Below, one piece after another: positions 45,212-57,410 of a DNA stretch of 64,000 nt (positions within the stretch are counted from its first letter, which is position 1; the number at the start of each line of letters is the position of its first letter). A program made the position numbers and the translations under genes. Under the pieces are notes generated by a model. That model was given only the letters and a program-made list of their open reading frames with translations, searched no databases and was not told the DNA's origin. Source of the DNA: Phanerodontia chrysosporium (taxonomy: Eukaryota; Basidiomycota; Agaricomycetes; Polyporales; Phanerochaetaceae); contig MJGA01000001.1 of NCBI GenBank assembly GCA_001910725.1, positions 2,418,001 through 2,482,000 of the forward strand, read 5' to 3'.

Positions 45212-47090
45212 ATGTCATCTGGAACCCCTTCCGAAGTGTCCGACGTCACTATCAGCGACACAGAGTCTATCGCGGACGGCAAAAACACCGCACCGTCCGA
45301 CATAGTCTCTTCGTCGATGACAGAAGTGACGGACCAGTCGTCATCCCCGGTTGAGAGTCAGCATCCGAAGTACTACTTCGATGACGGTACGGTTCAGTTT
45401 CTGGTGAGTAAAATCAAATCCCGCCATGGGTCATGTCTGATCATGTCTGGCTCTCTAGGTGGAAGGTCATAGATACCGGCTCCATAAGTACCTCTTCTCG
45501 CGAGATTCACCTCATTGGGCGGATGTGTTCGCGAACAGTCTGACGTTCGAATACGAGCTTGCGGGCAAGAGATCGCTAGATTTCGACGCGTTCCTATCGG
45601 TGTTGTATTCCACGTAAGTACTGGTTTTGTACGCTTTTCAAGGCTAATATCATGCCGAGTGTAGGTGCTATTGCTCGCCAGACATGACAACCACACATGA
45701 ATGGTCGGCAGTGCTCCGCCTTGCCACCGAATGGTCGTTCGACGGCATACGCACCCTTGCCGTGGAGCGTCTGGAGCCAATCGCTAGCCCCATCGAGAAG
45801 ATTGCCCTGAGCCATTCGTACTCGATAGCACAATGGCTTCCAACGGCATACACCGCGCTGTGCCAGCGCGCAGAACCGTTGACGGCCGTGGAGATCAGGG
45901 CTGTCGAGGCGGAAGATGTCGAACTGATCATGTCAGTCAGGGAGACAGTCCTTCGTGGCGCGCTTCCGCTGGATCAAGTGTCTGCGCATATCGTCAGTAC
46001 ACTCAAGAACACGACCACGGACACCTCCGCTTCCGATCCTGTCTGTCCCACCTCGACGGCTACGCTTCTGGACGAAGCAAGGGCAATGGCATCTACTCCC
46101 ATGGCCCGAAGCCGGTAGTCTCCCGCGAAGAGCCCTACGATACGCAGTCTCAGCCGAATACTTGCGTTCCTCCCTCTTCACGTTGTCCGGACAACTCGTC
46201 AGACGACGCGCTCAAGGAATCTTTGGCGAGGGTCGAGATCCACCTCAACAGAATGAATTCGGACAACGTCAGACATATTGCAGATGAAGTATACCGAGAA
46301 ATCACCCTTGCAGCCAATGGCTACACTTCTTTTGCACCGATTGTCGAAATGATTCACCAGAAAGCAGTCAGCGACGTTACCTCAGTCGAACAATGTGTTG
46401 CGCTGTGCAAGCAACTCAGCTGCGCATCTGTCCCAACACAGAACAATGCTGAGACTTCCCGCAGCTGGCCATGGGGCCAAAAAACGTTCTTCTCAGATTA
46501 TATCCATAAGAAATGTGAAGCGGAAATCGAGGATATGCGGGCCAGGAAGATATCAACGACCCTACCGCCCGAAGGAGACATGGAAGGTATGTGCGATAGT
46601 ATTGAGTTCTTTCTTACTCCTTCCCCGCCTTTGTGATATTAGTATGTTCGACTGATCACTATTGCATCACAGGGCCTCGACCTGACAGGAGCATTCCTGC
46701 AGAACTTGACGTCGATCGCACAACAATCGATTATATTGGGAAACTGTGCAAGCGCAAAATCGTTAGTCACAGCTTCCGCTGGCAGTGTTTGAATCGACTG
46801 GTCAAAGATGCTGAAGGAACACCGCCCAATGCTCATGCAGTCGAATTGGCCTGCAGACTCTTCTTGATTATGTGCAAGAGTAGGGACCTGAACAACTCCC
46901 CGGCAAAGCACCAACGCCTGAGTGACTACGTGTCACTCATCGAAGGCATGGATGCTCGACAATTAAATCCGCGCACAATTGCTATGATACAGGTGCGACA
47001 AGCCCATCGTGATGCTAATTGTGATAGGTCGGCTCATATTTCTCCTACTAGCAACTCTCCGAGATGAAGCGTAATGGCTGGCGTACGTAG
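45212..47090 (+). CDS. BTB domain - MIF4G domain fusion protein (copy A)
   Basis: It starts at ATG 45212 (MSSGTPSEVSDVTISD). After an acidic Ser-rich head comes an agaricomycete-type BTB: YYFDDGTVQFLVEGHRYRLHKYLFSRDS, FDAFLSVLYS, then WSAVLRLATEWSF and LEPIASPIEKIALSHSYSI. The second half resembles the eIF4G MIF4G repeat: VYREITLAANGY, FAPIVEMIHQKAVSDVTSVEQCVALCKQL, FFSDYIHKKCEAEIED, IDYIGKLCKRKIVSHSF, AVELACRLFLIM and a final QQLSEMKRNGW. Introns near 45,403-45,459, 45,614-45,665, 46,588-46,673 and 46,999-47,050 keep the frame; the BTB-to-MIF4G join needs an intron from about 46,116 to 46,229 with a weak acceptor. MIF4G modules bind RNA-helicase or RNP partners, while BTB domains dimerise or recruit Cul3, so the protein could link mRNA machinery to a BTB assembly; this is inference. 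Confidence 0.68.
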
Positions 47091-47381
47091 TGACGGGTGC
47101 CATTGCTACAGCAGATTGTACCGCAATACAACAGGCACGATCCGCCTCTCCAGTATCAACTATCTATATCAAGCCCCACCCATATTTCCCCGATCGCCTC
47201 ATGAGGGCGACTATAGGTTAGTGGGCCGACGAGTGAGCGACTTCGCTCTAGAACCTATGCAGAACAAATTTGGGAGCTGTTGCGGAGCAAGGGCTCAACG
47301 CCGCACGAGGGAGGGCAAATGGGGAGGACGACCGATGAGGCGCGGCGGAGCGAGTCACGCAGCGACGTACAACTTGTTCAG

Positions 47382-47460
47382 CTGTCCGTATTGACCAAGA
47401 TATCATTAGTGTTTGTAACTACAATACAAGCGGGGGCTTACCTGTCCGTATTGACCAAGA
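47382..47460. repeat. Pair of 19-base direct repeats 60 bases apart
   Basis: CTGTCCGTATTGACCAAGA occurs identically at 47,382-47,400 and 47,442-47,460. Chance identity over 19 bases this close is very unlikely; it may be a remnant of a tandem duplication or mobile element. Confidence 0.7.
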
Positions 47461-47559
47461 GGTCGAGATGACGGACAGGAGCGAGAGGTGCTACCTATAT
47501 ATACTACAAGAGTTTAGGGCAGGCTATACGATTACATAAGCTGATGGGCAGCGCTCAGC

Positions 47560-47700
47560 ATAGCCAGCGAGGCTGCGACGCGGGCTGCGCGGCGAGGCTG
47601 TGCTGGGGCTATGTCATGAGGCTGTGTCAGCTGGCAGTGTCTCGAGGCTGCGTCGGGCCGAGGCTGTGTCATCAGGCTGATCAGCTCGGCGTGTCTCGGC
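47560..47700. repeat. Degenerate GAGGCTG-type tandem repeat
   Basis: Units such as GAGGCTGTG, GAGGCTGCG and CAGGCTGAT recur about every 10-35 bases, making a low-complexity minisatellite-like tract. Confidence 0.5.
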
Positions 47701-48642
47701 GAGGGGAGTCATCAGGGATGACAGTGCCTCCTCGGCGATCCGGGGAACCGGTTGCAGGGCAGACCGGTGATCCGGGCAGTGTCTGAGCGCGCAGCGGGAT
47801 GCGCTGGCATCTAGGGGTGATGCACCATCAGGGCGCTGGCGCTGCATGGCCAGGCGCTGAGTGTGGGCGGCTAGGACTCCAGACGGCGCGAGGGCTGCTC
47901 GCCCGTTGGATTAATCGAGGAAAATAGCCAAAAATCGGCGAAAAATAGGGCAGCACCGTCACATCCGTGACAGGAGCAAGACAAAATTGCTCGAAATGCT
48001 CAAGATAGTAAGTAACAATGCACTTCGCCACATGTGTACTAAGGTTCGGCTCGCCGTACTAAGGAACGTCTATGCAGTGCATGCCAGCCGTGGTGCGGTG
48101 TGTACGCTGTCCGTGGTGTCAATCCCAACGAATGGTTCGTCGCTTTCATATCTAGGCGACGTGAGGTGTTCCAGTAGGTTTGTAAACTTCCCGAAAGCTG
48201 ACCTCCTGCACTGATATTGGTGTCGAACATGCTGCCACCTGACATCGCACATGGCCACGCGATTGGTTCCTGTGTTTGGAAGTGGCTCGCTTCGTGCCTC
48301 GTTGGTACCGCGCGCAGCGCCTCATGTCCACAGGTATCCCTGGCCTCCGCCTCCATCAGGGAAAAGCATCCGCCAGAATTAGCTCTAATAGCTAACAATT
48401 TCTGCTAATTAGGACACTTAGCCGTCCTAGGTCTTTTCGCTCGTTTATAACCTGATTTTACGAGCAGTGCTAATGTTGACTTACATTATCACTCATTACC
48501 CTGTTTTCGTACGGTTCGCACACGGAGAATTTGGCAGTAAATGTTGTATATAGCATTCAGGTAGTACGAAACACACTACACAACATGATACTGCATGTTA
48601 ACTAAAAGGATACGGCGGAAACAAGGAGTACCCAGCATGGGC

Positions 48643-51595
48643 CTACATCTGACTCGGAGCCTGAGACAGCTCCGACGACGTGAGCATGCCGAGATCCTTG
48701 TTATAGAAGCGAACGCGTGCGAGGGAAGACTGGACTGCCTTTGTGTGGTCTTGCATCTGGAATGAATATTGCCCACCGCTACGTGACAACATCAGATGAC
48801 TCTCGCAACAATGCATGACTGCTAATTGGGCTTACCAGACGTTGCGGTAAAGCACATGCATCATGTTATGGTATTCGGCTGGGTGATCCTCCTGTAGGCT
48901 ATCGAGGAAGCCGATGACCATGAGGTACTCCTCCTCTGCCCTCGTTGAGTTATATGTCGCAGGAGGTTGTAGGCATTTGCCGCTGTCCCAGTCATGCAGT
49001 GCCTGGCAGATCTAGGGCCAAGAGTAAAGCTCAGTCAACATACGCCGCTGAGACCATAATATACTACATACCGTTGCGCAGACGAGGGCGACCATGGACT
49101 TGCACATTTCGGGCTCATGCGACTTGAGGGCGAACGTCGAACGAAACACGTCCTCCTTGCTGGTAGCGAGAGGCTTCTTTGACCGCGTACCGCCCTGAAA
49201 GAACGATGCGAGCAGGACTTGCGAGATGATGTTGCGCTCCAGGGGCTTGTCATCCTGGAGGCCATCAGCGCCCTAGTACAAGACAGGTTGGCACATATCA
49301 GCATGACGCTACCATACTAGTGATCGGGAGCCTGCACACCGTAGCCATAATGTCTCCAGGGTATCCATATCCGATACCGGCTAGTAGCATCTTGACGCGA
49401 AGTGCGGTCGCCTCTGGTGTACTTGCACTGAGACCGTATGCGGGGATGATGAGGGGTTCCGTGCGCTGCTTCATCTCACCACGCAGGAGTGTGAGACGAT
49501 GCTCGCCCTACCAGACCAGACATTATGAGATGATGCCACAGATGGAACGGCAGTAATCTGCAAGCTGACAACGCGGACATACCAGTTTGATGAAGAGCAG
49601 GGCATAATTGAAGTCCTCCTCAGCGCGTTTGGCGATCTCGAGGTAATTCAACTTCTTGGTGACTCGAATAACAATATCTTGCTGCGCCACGCGACGAGCA
49701 TCTGCTGGATATATACCTAGAGGCAGCCAAGTGCCATATCCAACATATCGTTAGCCTAGATCATGCCGCTCAGAGACCAGGAGGGTTACATACCATGGTA
49801 GAGGGCCCAATCAATCTGAAACTCATGGATAACTGCCTGTGCGAACATCTTCACATGTCGTGACTGCTCGGTGATGTTGATACCGTGTTTACTATTGTAC
49901 CGTACACGAGTTTCATGGGGAAATGACGCCTCCCCTTGCTGGAGGTCAGCAAGGCTGCATTCGCCACGACACGGGACGGCTTGGGTGTGACCGATATGTT
50001 CATCTTCAGAGCCGTCGTCAGGCAGAGCTGTCTGATTTTTGACTCGAAGATGAGGGCGCTGGAAACAGCACCATGGTGAGCACAAGATCACGTTCCTGGC
50101 ACTTCCTTACCTCTTCATGATTCTTGCGGGTCTGTGCGGCAGAGTCCTTGCGCTTGCGGGACCCCTTCTGGGCCTTGAAGTCTTCGGTCTCCTTGTGCTT
50201 CACGCGTTTGCCATGGTTGGTGCGAATGGACTGATCGACTTGTGTTACCGGAGTGAGAGGCGAGCTCCGATGTTCAGACGCCTGCGCAGAACGAGGACAA
50301 TGAAGAAATGCGCTAGCAGACCAACGACGAAACGCACCGAAGGTGAATCTGCCGGCATGTCCAGCTCATCGGATGGTTGCAGAGAGAGATCTTCGGATGA
50401 GGTCGAGCTGCGCCGTGCGCGATACCCTCCCGTAACAACGGAAGGGATGAGGCCTTCAGGATCTTCAGCGGTCAGATGGGCGTTGCTCTCGCCTGGGATG
50501 TCGACCTCAGGCCCAGGCTCAAGCTCGTTGTCTTCATCGTCGCTGCTTCTTCCAGTTTGATCGCTCTCAGACTGATCAGTACTATCTGAGTCTTGCGTGC
50601 TCTCGTCGGTGCTGTCGTAGTCAGTTCCGTCGTCTGTGCCCGAACTATCGATGAAACTACGTTTCCAATAGATTAGTTACTGCCCTATAATAGCATGAAC
50701 AAAAGATGCAGTATACCTGGATGCTGAATCGGACTCGTCGTCGCTCTCAGAGCTGGTAGACTTGCGCTGAGAGCGCCGGGAAACCTTCACAGGCTTGAGA
50801 GACCGTCCGGACGCCTTCGAGGTGGTTCCTCGCTTCGGTTTCGTGATGACTTTCTTCGTAGGTAAGGCTGTAGATGGCTTTTGCTGCGTTGAATCAGCCG
50901 CAGTGGAGTTGTTGGCGTTGAGCCCGTCGATGTCTAAGCTAGAGCGCAAAGGCCGCTTGTGGGTTGCTGGAAAAACGCGGACGGTGGGAATATGTCACAA
51001 GACCCGTGGACCCACAACAACTTACCAGGCCGTTGTTGGTTCGACGCTTTGCCGGTGGACCTGCGCTTCTTGCTCGCACTACCTTTCTCTGAGTCTAATC
51101 ATACTGTAAGCTCAGATTTTACAATGCCGAAGCCTCATTCCATACCTTGTCCATGCTTTCTCTTCTTTGTCGAACCCTTGGTGCCTTTGCTTGCCCTGGT
51201 CTCATCTTCTTCGATGTCTGGATCATCCATATCATTTTTTTTCCAGACTGGATGGCGGTGAGGCGGCGCGACAATCATGAACGTTGGTATGGTGAGCAAT
51301 TGACAGGATGCCTTGCGATTGAACTCGCATTGCAATCAGATACTTACTTTTTCTTCTGTTTGCAGCTACCTTCGCCTGTCGTGGCTGTTCTACAAATGCA
51401 CCATGCTCAGCGTGAAGATATCACGGCAAAGAGTCAATTGGTCAACTCACTCGAGATAATCTCGGCTTCCAAGAGCTCGCGAGCCTCACGTTCTGCCCGG
51501 TCCTCCTTGTTCTCTACAGTTAGTCAGGTAAGTGACTGGAGAACACGACACGATGTTTTGAAGGACTGACTTTTGGGATTGGCAGATTTTCCCAT
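48643..51595 (-). CDS. DUF6532-like basidiomycete protein
   Basis: A many-exon gene from ATG 51595 (MGKSANPK, then NKEDRAEREARELLEAEIIS) to TAG 48645-48643 (SSELSQAPSQM). The first half is charged and disordered: Lys/Ser-rich segments (KKVITKPKRGTTSKASGRS, RRSQRKSTSSESDDESDSAS) and acidic runs. The second half is a folded domain: EECSLADLQQGEAS-like start, HVKMFAQAVIHEFQIDWALYHG, VTKKLNYLEIAKRAEEDFNYALLFIKL, LTLLRGEMKQRTEPLIIPAYGL, IISQVLLASFFQGGTRSKKP, FALKSHEPEMCKSMVALVCATVCSALHDWDSGKC, and EEEYLMVIGFLDSLQEDHPAEYHNMM. This matches my recollection of DUF6532 (PF20149), a domain expanded in mushrooms with no known role; an HMM search would settle it. It is divergent from the transposase with 190 bases between starts. 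Confidence 0.6.
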
Positions 51596-51784
51596 CGTCA
51601 AGGAATGACTGGATGCTTCCAGCGTGGGGGGCACTGGTCCTTGGGTGTAGAGAGGGCGAGGGGAAGATGCACGCACACAAAGTTTGAACAGGCGCCTTCC
51701 GTGCTGAGGTAAGTCCGACCAACTGTTTCGCCAGCGAGAACGTGTCTTCTAACAGCACATCGACGTACCTCAGATCTTTTTGAC

Positions 51785-54700
51785 ATGGCCATTCTCTGCC
51801 AAGGGTGTCAGCGTCCATTCCCCACACGTACTGGCTTGAGCCTACACCAAGCGCGGACCACAGAAACGGCATGTCAACGACTGTCGCATCGGCCCCCGAC
51901 CCAAGGCCAAACGAGCAAGCATCGAGATGAGCCTGGCATGCAGAGTCATCGGCCTGACAACGGAGCAGCCATGGATGTCGACGAAGAGGTGCCAGTGAAT
52001 GGCCAGGCACCGCAACCCGCACGTTACTTCGAAGGAGACTTTTATGGGATCGACTACCAAGCTGAAGATCTACCTGGCTGGGGGGACGACGAGTCAGCTA
52101 CTGGTGCCGGCGAGGGACAGGATAACAGCAACGAGTCGGACCTGCTACCAGATCCCGATGAAGACGAGAGCCTTCAAGAGGTGAACGACGAGAACGTCCC
52201 GCAATGGGAGCCACCACGTCCAATGTCTCAGTCATTAGACAACTCGGAGGGCGACCTTGAGCCTCTTGCTCCTCCCGAACACGAGCTGGGGGACGCTGTG
52301 CACTTGCCCGTTAGTCAGCAGAGACAACAGCGCATGGAAGACAGCCTACGCACCGAGGTCAAGGTTGTTCGGTATAACGGCTCACCTTTGGCGGGCTCGC
52401 CTATCAACCACAGTGATCAAACTGCTACGGCGCCGAGCAGGCCCCAGAGCAAGTCTGTGTACAGCGAATACGAGGGAAAACTTGGAGCAGGTCACGGCGC
52501 GAATGCAAACAACGATTGTTGCTACGCACCGTTCGCCAGCAAGACCGATTGGGAAGTCGCGCAGTGGGCGAAGATGCGTGGTCCAGGCTCCACGGCTGTG
52601 TCTGAGCTGCTCGGCATTGAAGGTGTACGTTGAAATCTACCCATACCCATGGCAAGATTGCTTACCATCTGTCGGTTAGGTTCAAGAAAAGCTCAGTTTG
52701 TCGTATGGCAATAGCCGTGAGCTTAATGCACTTGTGGACTCACTGCCTACCAATCGTCCCCGCTTTCATCGAGAGGAAATCGTCGTCGCGGGGGAGGCGT
52801 TCGACGTCTACTTTCGAGATATCGTTGAATGCCTTCGCGCATTGTACAATGAGCCCGAATTCGCGCCGCACCTTGTTTTCCTGCCAGAGCGCCATTACGC
52901 CGATCCTGACGAGACTGTCCACCTATATCATGACATGCAAACTGGGAAGTGGTGGTGGGCCGCACAGGTACAGAAAATTCAGCTATACTCAGGCTCCTGA
53001 TGCTGCGGGCAGTGGCTTATTGGCTCCGAGTCTATAGAAAGCTCTTGACCAAGATCGGGAGGGTGGTACGGTGATGCCAGTCATCATCTCGTCGGACAAG
53101 ACTCAAGTTACGCTCTTTCGAAACAAGTCAGCATACCCTGTATACGTCACCATTGGGAACCTACTGAAAGACATCCGTAGCAAGCCTTCGCAACGCGGCC
53201 AAATTCTCTTGGGGTATCTGCCGACAACGAAACTCGAGCACATCAAGAACAAGGCGTCTCGTCGATGAGCGGTTGCGAACCTCTTCCACGCGTGTATGCG
53301 CGAGATCCTGCGACCTCTGCGCAGGGCTGGGAAGAAGGGCGTACCAATGACAAGTGCAGATGGAGTCACTCGGCGAATACACCCGATCTATGCAGCCTAT
53401 GTCGGGGACTACCCTGAGCAGGTTCTCGTCACTTGCGTAAAGACAGGAGACTGTCCAATCTGCACGGCGCCACGGGACGAGCTTGGCGACTTCGGCGACG
53501 AACATCCCAAGCGCGATCTAGATGCTGTGCTCAGTGTACTTGCATCTGTGAAGACGAGCTCTACAGCTGGCTACGTCAAGGCCTGTCGAGGTGTCGGTAT
53601 CAAACCTGTCTACAAACCGTTCTGGGAGCACCTTCCATACTCCAACGTCTACATGTCGATCACCCCCGACATCCTACACCAGCTACTACAGGGGGTCGTG
53701 AAGCACCTCGTCGCCTGGGTCAAGAAGGCCTATAGTGAGGATGAAATTGATGCTCGTTGTCGTCGGTTTCCCGCCAACCACAATGTGTGCCTATTCTTCA
53801 AGGGCATCACGAAATTGTCACGTCTCACGGGTCGGGAGCATACAGATATCTGCCGTATCTTGCTCGGGATTGTTGTTGGCATGCGGCTTCCCAACGGTGT
53901 TTCGCCCCAATCACTTGTCTGCGCAGTGTGCTCTCTCTTGGACTTCACCTACCTCGCGCAGTACCCGGTGCACAGCACTGATACCCTGGCTGCTCTCGAC
54001 GATGCTCTACGCCGCTTTCATGACAATAAAGAAATCTTCGTTGCACTCGGTGTGCGAGAGGACTTCGATATTCCCAAACTACACTTCACACGCCATTACC
54101 GCTATCTCATCGAGCTCTTTGGTGCCGCCGACAACTTCAACACAGAGTACACCGAGCGCCTCCATATCGACCTGGCAAAGGAGGCGTACCGCGCAACAAA
54201 TCGAAAGGACGAGTACACCCAGATGACGCTTTGGCTTGAACGCCGGGAAAAAATCTGGCGACACAGCCGTTTCATTGCGTGGTGCGAGGCTGGCCGTCCT
54301 CCCCTTCGTGACATAAATCCTATCTATCAGAATAAGGATAGCCATGTGCTGATGACTCTGGCGCCGTCTGTGAAAGCCGTCTCATTTGACCACCTTGCGG
54401 CTGCGTACGGCGCTACACACTTTGCAGAGTGCCTTGCCTGCTTCGTCATCCACTTCAACCAGCCAACCCAGTCTGACTCGCAGGTTTGCGCGCAAGCAGC
54501 CGACTACCGCTTTCCCTTCCGCAAGGTGCCTGTCTATCATAAGGCAAAATTTTGGGAGGCCGACTTTCCGCGTTACCGACATGCCTCCGATGTGTATGAT
54601 GTGGTGCATGTCACACCGGCACGCAGCGATGCACGGAACGAACCAGTTCCTGGTCGTTTCGACACCGTACTGGTTAACGATGGTTCTGGTGGTCCTGTCG

Positions 54701-55120
54701 GTGTCAACGGTGAGTATCCGGCTCCCTAATGCGAGATAATAAATATACTCATGCAACGCCTCCGTAGGTTATCGCGTAGACCGTGTACGAGTGATTTTCG
54801 AGATCCCCAAACGATTCGTGCGTGAGATCTTCCCTTGTGGCAATCCCCCCAACCATCTCGCGTATGTCGAGTGGTTCACGCCATTCCCGCGACGCGCAGA
54901 TCCGGTGCATGGCATGTACAAGGTATCACCTGACACACGAGGGGGTACACGCCGTGCCGCTGTTGTGGATTTGGGGACTGTCCGCCGATCTGTTCACCTA
55001 TATCCAAACTTCGGTGGAGTGGCGGATGCGCGATGGTCAAGTAGTAATGTGTTAGATCTCTGTAACACTTTCTGGGTCAGTCCCTTCATGGATCGCCATG
55101 TTTATGGTACAATTATATAG
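51785..55120 (+). pseudogene. Plavaka-type DNA transposase with one in-frame stop
   Basis: Exons 51785-52624, 52680-52967, 53038 to about 54,709, and a final exon from about 54,768 to 55,120. The start is a zinc finger, CQGCQRPFPTRTGLSLHQ, typical of Plavaka proteins. Conserved blocks: NALVDSLPTNRPRF, WWWAAQKALD, VIISSDKTQVTLF, YPVYVTIGN, GYLPTTKLE, FHACMREILRPL, DYPEQVLVTCVKTGDCPIC, ITPDILHQLLQGVVKHLV, LHFTRHYRYLIELFGAADNFNTEYTERLHIDLAKEAY, and an ending HLYPNFGGVADARWSSSNVLDLC. Plavaka elements belong with the CMC/EnSpm (CACTA) superfamily and move by cut-and-paste. The TGA at 53266-53268 interrupts an otherwise continuous frame (ASRR* AVANLFHACM); a CGA arginine codon is expected, so a single C-to-T change at a CpG kills it. 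No terminal inverted repeats were found by eye around it. Confidence 0.85.
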
Positions 55121-55756
55121 AACTCTTGAATAAGACTGGAATAGGACTTCATTTGCATCTCGTGCATGGTTAATGGCACTAATGCAGCGAACGAATATAA
55201 TGGACGTGCCTGCATCCTCGGGCGGCTATAACATCATGTCCTTTGACCACCACCACCATCTCGACGCCATACACTCTGGGGAGGCCTTGTGATATGAGGT
55301 CTCAGGATGATGGTAAAGATTCATACCTACAGCTCAACTCAGTCGCTCAGATCAAGCCAAGAGGTGCACGACAAAGCCGTCAGAGCGCTGTTGACGGTCT
55401 GCAGATGATACACAAGTACGCCTTCGAGTTCTGCTGCACTCACCACCTTCTGAATAGCTGTTGCAGCCTCTACAGCTCAGGCTACCTGGACTCGCAAATC
55501 TCCGACACGCAATACTTCAACTCAGGCCCTTGGAACGACTTCGACCATGCAAGTGGCCGTGACAGCGAAGGAGACATAGCCAGCTGTTCTGATAGAAGTG
55601 ACGGCCATGATATGGGCTCAGGGTGCATGTCAATAATGCTGAGGTTGCGGTGACATGTGCTGAGACCTGTGATTCAAGTGCGGCGCAAGGGTGTGGACAC
55701 TCTGAGTCGCAAGTGACTGTGTCTACCATTCCGTAAGCAAATACATAGCTGCGCCA
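55121..55756. other. Non-coding space after the transposase
   Basis: It contains short frames without domain likeness. The right end of the transposon should lie here, but no inverted repeat matching a left end near 51.6 kb was recognised. Confidence 0.3.
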
Positions 55757-56203
55757 ATGTCATCCTTACGCGTTCGTCCCTTTGCAAGAGCATACATGCG
55801 TGGTAGGACCTATACAGCGGCTACAGCTCTCGAAGTGACATCGACCAATGTCCCAAAGCCCACCTCCGCCATAGCACCTGCCAGCGCTCACGTCGGGGAG
55901 TCCACCACCGCGCAACCGTGCTTTCGCAAGCTGAAGAGACGTTGCCTTCCGGCGCACCCCACCAAAGCATACCCTGGGACATACAACGTCTACTGGGAAA
56001 TCCTTGAGAAGCATGGTGATGATGCCAACTCCCTCACTACAGAAGAGTTAATTGAGCAGTCTCGCCTGGAATACATCCGGCGACTGTACACAAAGGAGGC
56101 ACCTGTACCTACGGAGGGCTTGGAGTATACCTTCAAGTCGCAAGATCTTAGTAAGCCCTCAGCTTGCGGACTCCCACACGTACACTGCTGCGAGTTGCGG
56201 TAG
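55757..56203 (+). CDS. Short hypothetical protein, possibly an exon remnant
   Basis: A 148-codon frame (MSSLRVRPFARAYMRGR). The stretch YPGTYNVYWEILEKHGDDANSLTTEELIEQSRLEYIRRLY is protein-like and ends in KSQDL just before a good GTAAGC splice donor (about 56,150). If spliced to the AG at 56,217, a stop follows at once. No family is recognised. It could be a real small gene, or a leftover of something disrupted by transposon activity nearby. Confidence 0.3.
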   Translation: MSSLRVRPFARAYMRGRTYTAATALEVTSTNVPKPTSAIAPASAHVGESTTAQPCFRKLKRRCLPAHPTKAYPGTYNVYWEILEKHGDDANSLTTEELIEQSRLEYIRRLYTKEAPVPTEGLEYTFKSQDLSKPSACGLPHVHCCELR

Positions 56204-57374
56204 CACTTGACGACTAGTAATGCACAAATATAATCATGCTTTATTCTAGGATCTTTTGTGCATACATGCAGAGGTCCGATGTGCAGCAGCACGCAAGTGG
56301 CTATCAAGCCTGAGTCTTGCTCGGCCCATCTAATCAGGTATGTGATACTCGCCTACAGAGCTCTCAGTAGCGCAGTTTCATTGGATGTCAGAATACTCTA
56401 ATCCATGTAATGGGTAGAAATTAGCATCGATGTGCTACACTAGACAGGCTCACTGCATTATACTATGGTTAGCATCATTCGTACTAATTCATGCTAACTT
56501 GTCACGGAGCGTTTTTCCTGATGTCCTCTGCTCACACCAGGCATGGACTCTGCGACTACCTCTGAGGTTTCTGATTTCTCTATGGGCGATGTGGAGTCCT
56601 TCACGGATGTAGACCATGCGGAGTTCTTTACATCGACCCCGAGTAATTCGATCTCATCCCCAATTGTCGAGACCATATTGTCTCCAGTATCTGCGAACCA
56701 AAACTTGGAGCCTCACGAGCATCCTCAATACTTCTTCGATGACGGCTCAGTTTTGTTCCTGGTGAGATTCAACATGATCGATATCCACATGTGCTACGCG
56801 TCTCATAACACGCGATGTAGGTCAAGGGGATGAAATACCGCCTTCACCGATATCTTTTCTCCAGAGACTCTGCCTACTGGGCAGATAAATTCAAAGACAA
56901 CCTGTCTCAAGAGCCTTTCCTTTTCGACGACAAGGAACCGTCCGACTTCGACGCATTTCTATCGGTCTTGTATGCGCCGTAGGTGACAGATCGTCGACAC
57001 TTTGGAACGTGCTTACGAGGTCTACAGGTACTACCGTCCGCTTAACGTCAAGTCTTCCGGAGAATGGTCCGCAGTACTTCGTCTCGCCACTGAATGGTCA
57101 TTCCACAGCATTCGAAACCTTGCATTGGAACGTCTAGGACCCATTGTCAGTCCGATCGAGAAACTCGTCCTCAGCCGCCAGCACTCTGTCCCCAAGTGGC
57201 AGCCATCTGCCTACATCTCATTGTGCCAACGCCCTAACTCCCTCACTGCGGCAGAGATCAAGGTAATCGATGCGGAGGACGCCGAGCTGATCATGTCGGT
57301 CCGCGAGAGTGTCCTACGCGCAGGGCTCCCGCTGGAGGTGACTGAGGTCTCTGCACGGGTCAACGACGCGCTCA

Positions 57375-57410
57375 CACTGCAGGGTTCAGAACGCCGAAAT
57401 TTCGCGCGAC
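57375..57410 (+). repeat. Left terminal inverted repeat of the CACTG element
   Basis: It starts CACTGCAGGGTTC and is preceded by TCA. Its partner lies at 58,622-58,657 in opposite orientation, with most of the first 30 bases matching. Confidence 0.7.

Larger units (their letters stand above)
47091..48642. other. Repeat-containing intergenic region
   Basis: About 1.55 kb without a supportable exon. A 19-base direct repeat begins at 47,382 and 47,442. About 47,560-47,700 has many GAGGCTG/GGCTGTGTCA units. From about 47,900 to 48,010 the DNA is AT-rich. The composition suggests degraded repetitive DNA. Confidence 0.4.

Noticed and set aside
51615..51640. CACTGGTCC as the left end of the Plavaka element
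   Set aside because: No matching inverted partner or target duplication was found after 55,120, so the ends of that element remain unknown.
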